A DNA stretch of 64,000 bases, from assembly GCF_002135375.1 (NCBI RefSeq), contig NZ_NEGH01000004.1, positions 64,773 through 128,772 of the forward strand, written 5' to 3'. The notes under the pieces were generated by a model. That model saw only the letters and a program-made list of their open reading frames with translations. It made no database searches and was not told the origin of the DNA. Source of the DNA: Acinetobacter sp. ANC 4558 (GTDB lineage Bacteria; Pseudomonadota; Gammaproteobacteria; Pseudomonadales; Moraxellaceae). Both the position numbers and the translations under genes were made by a program. How positions within the stretch are numbered: the stretch's first letter is position 1; each line of letters starts with the position of its first letter. Shown piece by piece: positions 60,220 through 64,000 of this stretch.

Positions 60220-60729
60220 TTAGAGGGTAAGTGTCATCACTATCATTCCCAGATCATATAAGTCTGTTGCATATGAGGTTTCTAATGCATGTTCAAAATG
60301 ATATTTTTTATAGAATTTTTGGGCTCTAATATTATTATTTAATACTTCTAGATAAATAAATTTATAGTTTTTTTCATGTAAAAAACGAAGAATATATTGA
60401 AAAAATTGCTGACTCATTTTTTTTAAAATTGCTGCATCTAAAAGATAAAATTTTTGTAATTCAGTGCCTATTTGTTTTAAGTTCGGATTGTATTTATTGA
60501 AGTTGATTTTTGCAAACCCTTGGGGGATTTGATTTTCATCAAATAAAATAAACCATAATTGGTTTTTATCATTTAAAGATAACGTTAATGATGCTAAAGA
60601 AAAATCTTGATTTAAATAATCGATGATTCCTTCTTTACTCCATATATCTGAAAAGTGTTATAAGTAAGTTTCTTTCCCTATTTTTTGTAAGATTAAAATA
60701 TTTTTATAATCCGCTTGTATTATTTTCAT
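60220..60729 (-). pseudogene. GNAT acetyltransferase gene with one in-frame nonsense codon
   Basis: Read from ATG 60729, the minus strand encodes MKIIQADYKNILILQKIG, then reaches TAA at 60660-60658 (codon 24) and continues open in the same frame to the normal stop at 60220. The downstream part shows GNAT features: FILFDENQIPQGFAKIN, a helix KFYLLDAAILKK, and the acetyl-CoA-binding end FIYLEVLNNNIRAQKFYKKY. The stop most likely replaces a Gln codon (TYL-stop-HFSDIW; relatives have TYxxHF). The start overlaps the LysR stop by 4 nt. A shorter product from ATG 60417 is possible but would lack most of the fold. Confidence 0.75.
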
Positions 60730-61661
60730 CGATTCTTATCTATAAGCTCATGGTTAGAAAGTAGTTTTAATAGGCTGCTTTGTGAAATTAAAAATTGCGT
60801 GAAATGTTGATAAGCCATTGGGAGTTCATCAAAGTTTTTTGCAGTCAGTAATAATCTTCTGTTGGCCCATTCACCTTCAAGCTGAACTTGTTTAAATGCA
60901 AATTGTGAATTATTACGTTGAGCCGCACGTTTGGGCATAATCGCAATACCGACGCCACTTGCAACGACTTGTGAAATAGCTGCAAAATTGGGAAGTCGTA
61001 AACGGTATTGAATTTGACAACCGAGTAGTTTAGCTTGTGTTTCAATGGATTGTTGCAATGAATGGTATTGCATTAGCCCTACAAATGGATAGTTCAGAAT
61101 ATCATTTAAGTTAAGTTTTTCGTATTGAGTGAGTTCATGTTGTGGTGGGCATATTAGAACCAATGGATCTTCTGAAAAATCTAATGTTTGGAGATTTGGA
61201 GATTTAAAAAAGCTTGAAATAAGCCCTAATTTTGCTGTGCCATTTTCAATATTTTGTACCACAATACTTGATTCGGCTTCTTTTAATAAAATTTGAGTAT
61301 TGGTATTTTCAACTAAATATTGTGGTAAAAGCATGGGCAAGTATTCACTTTGAGCTGAAGAATTACACCATAACGTAACGGAAGAACTGAGTCCTTGTGC
61401 AAATGGGGACATCGCTTGTTGTAATAGTTTTCCTTGTTGCAAAATGCGCTGTGCATGTTCGATAAAGGTTTGACCTGCTAAAGTGAGTTTTACGCCAGAT
61501 GCATGTCGTGTGAATAAGTTAACGGCATAGAGCTGCTCTAATTTTTTTATTCTTTCACTACAGGCTTGTAATGAAATAGAAGATCGCTCAGCACCTTTAG
61601 TTAAACTACCAGTTTCTACAATATGTAAGACGAGCTCTAAATCAAAAAGGTCTAAACGCAT
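60726..61661 (-). CDS. LysR-family transcriptional regulator
   Basis: A 311-residue protein: winged helix-turn-helix at the N-terminus (FDLELVLHIVETGSLTKGAE, SISLQACSERIKKLEQLY) and an effector-binding domain with the FxGLMQYHSL region and GVGIAIMPKRAA. I start it at ATG 61661; a GTG at 61670 would add three residues. Its stop overlaps the start of the acetyltransferase pseudogene by 4 nt, so the two were a coupled unit. TauE/SafE-type permeases are often controlled by such regulators, but the permease here is convergent, not divergent. Confidence 0.87.
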   Translation of the reverse strand: MRLDLFDLELVLHIVETGSLTKGAERSSISLQACSERIKKLEQLYAVNLFTRHASGVKLTLAGQTFIEHAQRILQQGKLLQQAMSPFAQGLSSSVTLWCNSSAQSEYLPMLLPQYLVENTNTQILLKEAESSIVVQNIENGTAKLGLISSFFKSPNLQTLDFSEDPLVLICPPQHELTQYEKLNLNDILNYPFVGLMQYHSLQQSIETQAKLLGCQIQYRLRLPNFAAISQVVASGVGIAIMPKRAAQRNNSQFAFKQVQLEGEWANRRLLLTAKNFDELPMAYQHFTQFLISQSSLLKLLSNHELIDKNR

Positions 61662-61712
61662 ATAGTTCACATCATTCTAATGAGCCTCCCATCTTATGAA
61701 AAAATTACAAAT

Positions 61713-61735
61713 AAAAAAAGCAGTCCGAAGACTGC
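61713..61735 (-). terminator. Intrinsic terminator after the uracil/xanthine permease gene
   Basis: On the minus strand, GCAGTC-TTCG-GACTGC (61735-61720) is followed by T7. The TTCG tetraloop makes it strong. Confidence 0.9.
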
Positions 61736-61766
61736 AATAACAATTCAATATATTGAATGAATGTAA

Positions 61767-63083
61767 TTAAGTTTTATCAGTTAAATTGAAGAACCAATTG
61801 AGTAATAATGCAGCAAATGTTGCTGTACCAATTCCACCTAAGTTAAAGCTACCAAATTGAAGTGCAAAATCACCAGTTCCTAAAATAATAGTCACAGCCG
61901 CAACCATCAAATTTTTATTTTTAGAAAAGTCGACTTTGTTTTCAATCCAGATTTTTGCACCTGCAATGGTAATTAAACCAAATACAACAATAGATGCACC
62001 TGTTAAAATTGCAGTAGGAATCGTATGAATCACTGCACCAAATTTAGGAGAAAGCCCCAAAAATATGGCGAATACACCTGCTATGGCAAAAACAATGGTG
62101 GAATACACGCGTGTTACTGCCATTACGCCAATATTCTCGCCATAGGTGGTCATACCTGGTGCACCGACACCGCCAGATAGTGTCGTTGCAATACCATCTG
62201 CAACAAAGGCTTTACCAATTTGCGGATCTAAGTTTTCACCAGTCATAGCACTCACGGCTTTAATATGCCCTAAGTTTTCAGCGACAAGAATTAATGCAAT
62301 AGGCGCAATAATGAGAACAGCATTAAAATTAAATGTTGGTGAATGGAATGTTGGAAGACCAAACCACATAGCTTGTTGAATAGGAACAAAATTAATTGGT
62401 GTTCCATAACCCATTATATTGGAAACAAGATAATACAGCAGATAGGCCATAACCAGTCCGACCAATAATAAAAGCCGTTGCAATAAGCCCTTAGTAAAGA
62501 CAGCAATTGAGCCCATACATAAAATGGTAACCAAGGCCATCCACATATTAAAATTATTTCCAACAACACCTTTTACGGTGACAGGCGCTAAATTTAGTCC
62601 AATGATCATCACAACTGCGCCTGTTACAACAGGAGGCATCAGCTTTTCAATCCACCGAGTCCCAGTGGCCATGACAATGAATCCAAAGATTGCATATAAA
62701 ATACCACATGCCATAATTCCGCCTGCGGCAGCTGCGATATTTACATTGGGTGCACCAGTGCCAGATGCAGCATAACCAGTTGCCGCAATAACAACGCCAA
62801 TAAATGCAAAACTTGATCCTAAATAACTTGGAACTCGTCCACCGGTCATAATAAAAAATAAGATGGTACAAATTCCAGACATCATAATCGCAAGGTTAGG
62901 ATCAAAACCCATTAAGAATGGAGCAAGAACAGTTGCTCCAAACATTGCAAAAACATGTTGTATGCCTAGAACAGCACTTTGGAAGGGAGGAAGGTATTCA
63001 TTTGTACCTACAGGACGAGCATCGATACTGCCCGAATAAGGGCGCCATTTGGGAAACCAATTGGACATAAAATGAACACTCAA
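61767..63083 (-). CDS. Uracil/xanthine permease (NCS2, UraA-like)
   Basis: A 438-residue NCS2 transporter with about 12-14 helices. It has the GTFPNTS-region equivalent (VGAPGMTTYGENIGVMAVTRV) and VLILVAENLGHIKAVSAMTG with the substrate-binding Glu, typical of the uracil permease branch. It starts MSVHFMSNWFPKWRPYSGS; a second ATG five codons in is possible. Substrate uracil is most likely, xanthine cannot be excluded. It stands alone with its own terminator. Confidence 0.88.
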   Translation of the reverse strand: MSVHFMSNWFPKWRPYSGSIDARPVGTNEYLPPFQSAVLGIQHVFAMFGATVLAPFLMGFDPNLAIMMSGICTILFFIMTGGRVPSYLGSSFAFIGVVIAATGYAASGTGAPNVNIAAAAGGIMACGILYAIFGFIVMATGTRWIEKLMPPVVTGAVVMIIGLNLAPVTVKGVVGNNFNMWMALVTILCMGSIAVFTKGLLQRLLLLVGLVMAYLLYYLVSNIMGYGTPINFVPIQQAMWFGLPTFHSPTFNFNAVLIIAPIALILVAENLGHIKAVSAMTGENLDPQIGKAFVADGIATTLSGGVGAPGMTTYGENIGVMAVTRVYSTIVFAIAGVFAIFLGLSPKFGAVIHTIPTAILTGASIVVFGLITIAGAKIWIENKVDFSKNKNLMVAAVTIILGTGDFALQFGSFNLGGIGTATFAALLLNWFFNLTDKT

Positions 63084-63315
63084 TAGATAAATTGTGCATA
63101 TGATACGCTTGTTTATTCGAAGATTTAATCACTGATACAAAATTTTGTTCAAATTAATTGTATGACTTATATGGTATTTTACCAGATGGTAAAAGTATTA
63201 TTATTTATAAAATAATTTTAAATCAGTAAATTATGTTAGACGAAAATTTTAAAATGAATCAATAAAGATGATTCTTAAAGATTGATAAATCATTTTTTCT
63301 TTGGATAGTCTACGC

Positions 63316-63348
63316 AAGAAAGCACATGAATTGTGCATGTGCTTTCTT
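63316..63348 (-). terminator. Terminator candidate after ppc
   Basis: AAGAAAGCACATG (63316-63328) pairs with CATGTGCTTTCTT (63336-63348). The T-run after the stem on the minus strand is short. Confidence 0.55.
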
Positions 63349-63361
63349 TATATTGAGTAGA

Positions 63362-64000
63362 TTAGCCTGTATTTCGAAGACCTGCAGCAATTCCTGTAAT
63401 ACTCACCATTAAAGCGTGATCAATTGGAGTTCGGTCAGTTTGTTGTGTTGCTAAGTAGGCACGACGACGCTTCATCAGTTCTGCTTGTAATAGGTGTAGT
63501 GGAAGTAGATAGGGTTTCCGCACTTTCATAGATTGATCCAAGACATCGTTACTACTGAGTAGTTTAGATTCACCTTTTAGTGCTAATAATGTTTGAACTG
63601 CATTTTGAAGGCGTTCACGTAATTCAGCACCTAATTCTTTTAAATTTTCATCTTGTGTTAAATGCGATTCATAATAAAGCGCAATATGCCTATCTGATTT
63701 TGAAAGCACCATTTCTAACATGTCAATTAAGGTTTGGAAGTAAGGCCATTCTTTTAGCATTTCTTCTAAACGTGCTTTTTGGTTTTGCGTAATCACTTGA
63801 TGAAGTGCAGTTCCAGTCCCTAACCAAGCAGGTAACATGAGTCGAATTTGTGTCCAAGCAAAAACCCAAGGAATTGCTCGTAAAGACTCGATTCCACCAC
63901 TGACTTTGCGTTTCGCAGGTCTAGATCCTAATGGTAGCATTTGTAACTCAAGCTCTGGTGTAACCGTTCTTAAGTATTGAACAAAATATGGATTTTCACG
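63362..64000 (-). CDS. ppc: Phosphoenolpyruvate carboxylase, C-terminal part (partial)
   Basis: The last about 212 codons of PEP carboxylase, running off the right edge. The frame reads NPYFVQYLRTVTPELELQ then MLPLGSRPAKRKVSGGIESLRAIPWVFAWTQ, containing the conserved GSRPAKRK motif that binds bicarbonate/PEP, and ends with the invariant RNTG. The enzyme makes oxaloacetate from PEP to refill the citric acid cycle. The N-terminal two thirds lie outside the window. It points away from the permease gene. Confidence 0.95.
   Translation of the reverse strand, partial: RENPYFVQYLRTVTPELELQMLPLGSRPAKRKVSGGIESLRAIPWVFAWTQIRLMLPAWLGTGTALHQVITQNQKARLEEMLKEWPYFQTLIDMLEMVLSKSDRHIALYYESHLTQDENLKELGAELRERLQNAVQTLLALKGESKLLSSNDVLDQSMKVRKPYLLPLHLLQAELMKRRRAYLATQQTDRTPIDHALMVSITGIAAGLRNTG

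Overview
The window is chromosomal DNA of an Acinetobacter-type gammaproteobacterium. The evidence is low G+C with TTA-rich coding, the 16S rRNA sequence, and several genus-typical arrangements: rapZ-npr without ptsN, an isolated gspE, a gigA/gigB stress pair behind mlaA, and a pheST-ihfA block. I cannot name the species. Most of the window is conserved housekeeping DNA. I found no prophage, insertion sequence, integron or CRISPR array.

Layout. 1-1850: end of panC, then rapZ-npr-darP. 1915-3555 (-): acyl-CoA synthetase. 3855-6380: thrS-infC; the thrS leader carries a hairpin that looks like a tRNA-Thr anticodon arm, and infC starts at ATT. 6579-11982: an accessory block (YfcG-like GST, a small membrane protein with a YqaA-like protein, a LysR/LysE divergent pair, a secreted TonB-domain protein, an MFS exporter) that separates thrS-infC from the rest of the translation cluster. 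12206-18122: rpmI-rplT, two unknown genes, pheS, pheT-ihfA. 18213-20756 (-): small lipoprotein, rho, trxA. 21025-26141: ppx, accA-tilS (64-nt overlap), proC, yggT. 26213-28975 (-): polA. 29138-32035: DUF2339 membrane protein. 32088-33843 (-): mechanosensitive channel with a DUF432-like partner. 33945-35432: gspE. 35443-38883 (-): mlaA, gigA, gigB and a nitrilase-family amidase.

39059-44812 is a complete rRNA operon: promoter, 16S, tRNA-Ile(GAT), tRNA-Ala(TGC), 23S, 5S and terminator, with visible processing stems around 16S and 23S. An AT-rich accessory stretch follows: a PQQ-type sugar dehydrogenase lipoprotein, a possible dead gene and an ankyrin-repeat protein. Then come rsmB and fmt (-), a 1494-residue trimeric autotransporter adhesin with internal stalk repeats, a small secreted protein, ilvD, a two-gene unit (thioredoxin-fold-like protein and a chorismate-mutase-like protein), a TauE/SafE permease, a GNAT acetyltransferase gene broken by one nonsense codon and translationally coupled to a LysR regulator, a uracil/xanthine permease, and the 3' end of ppc.

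No wholly new multi-gene system is evident. The best candidates for a second look are the tRNA-like operator before thrS, the repeat-built adhesin with an atypical C-terminus, the mlaA-gigA-gigB-amidase cluster, the GNAT nonsense allele, and the uncharacterised genes among the ribosomal and pheST genes. All functions are assigned by reading motifs from memory; no database search was run.
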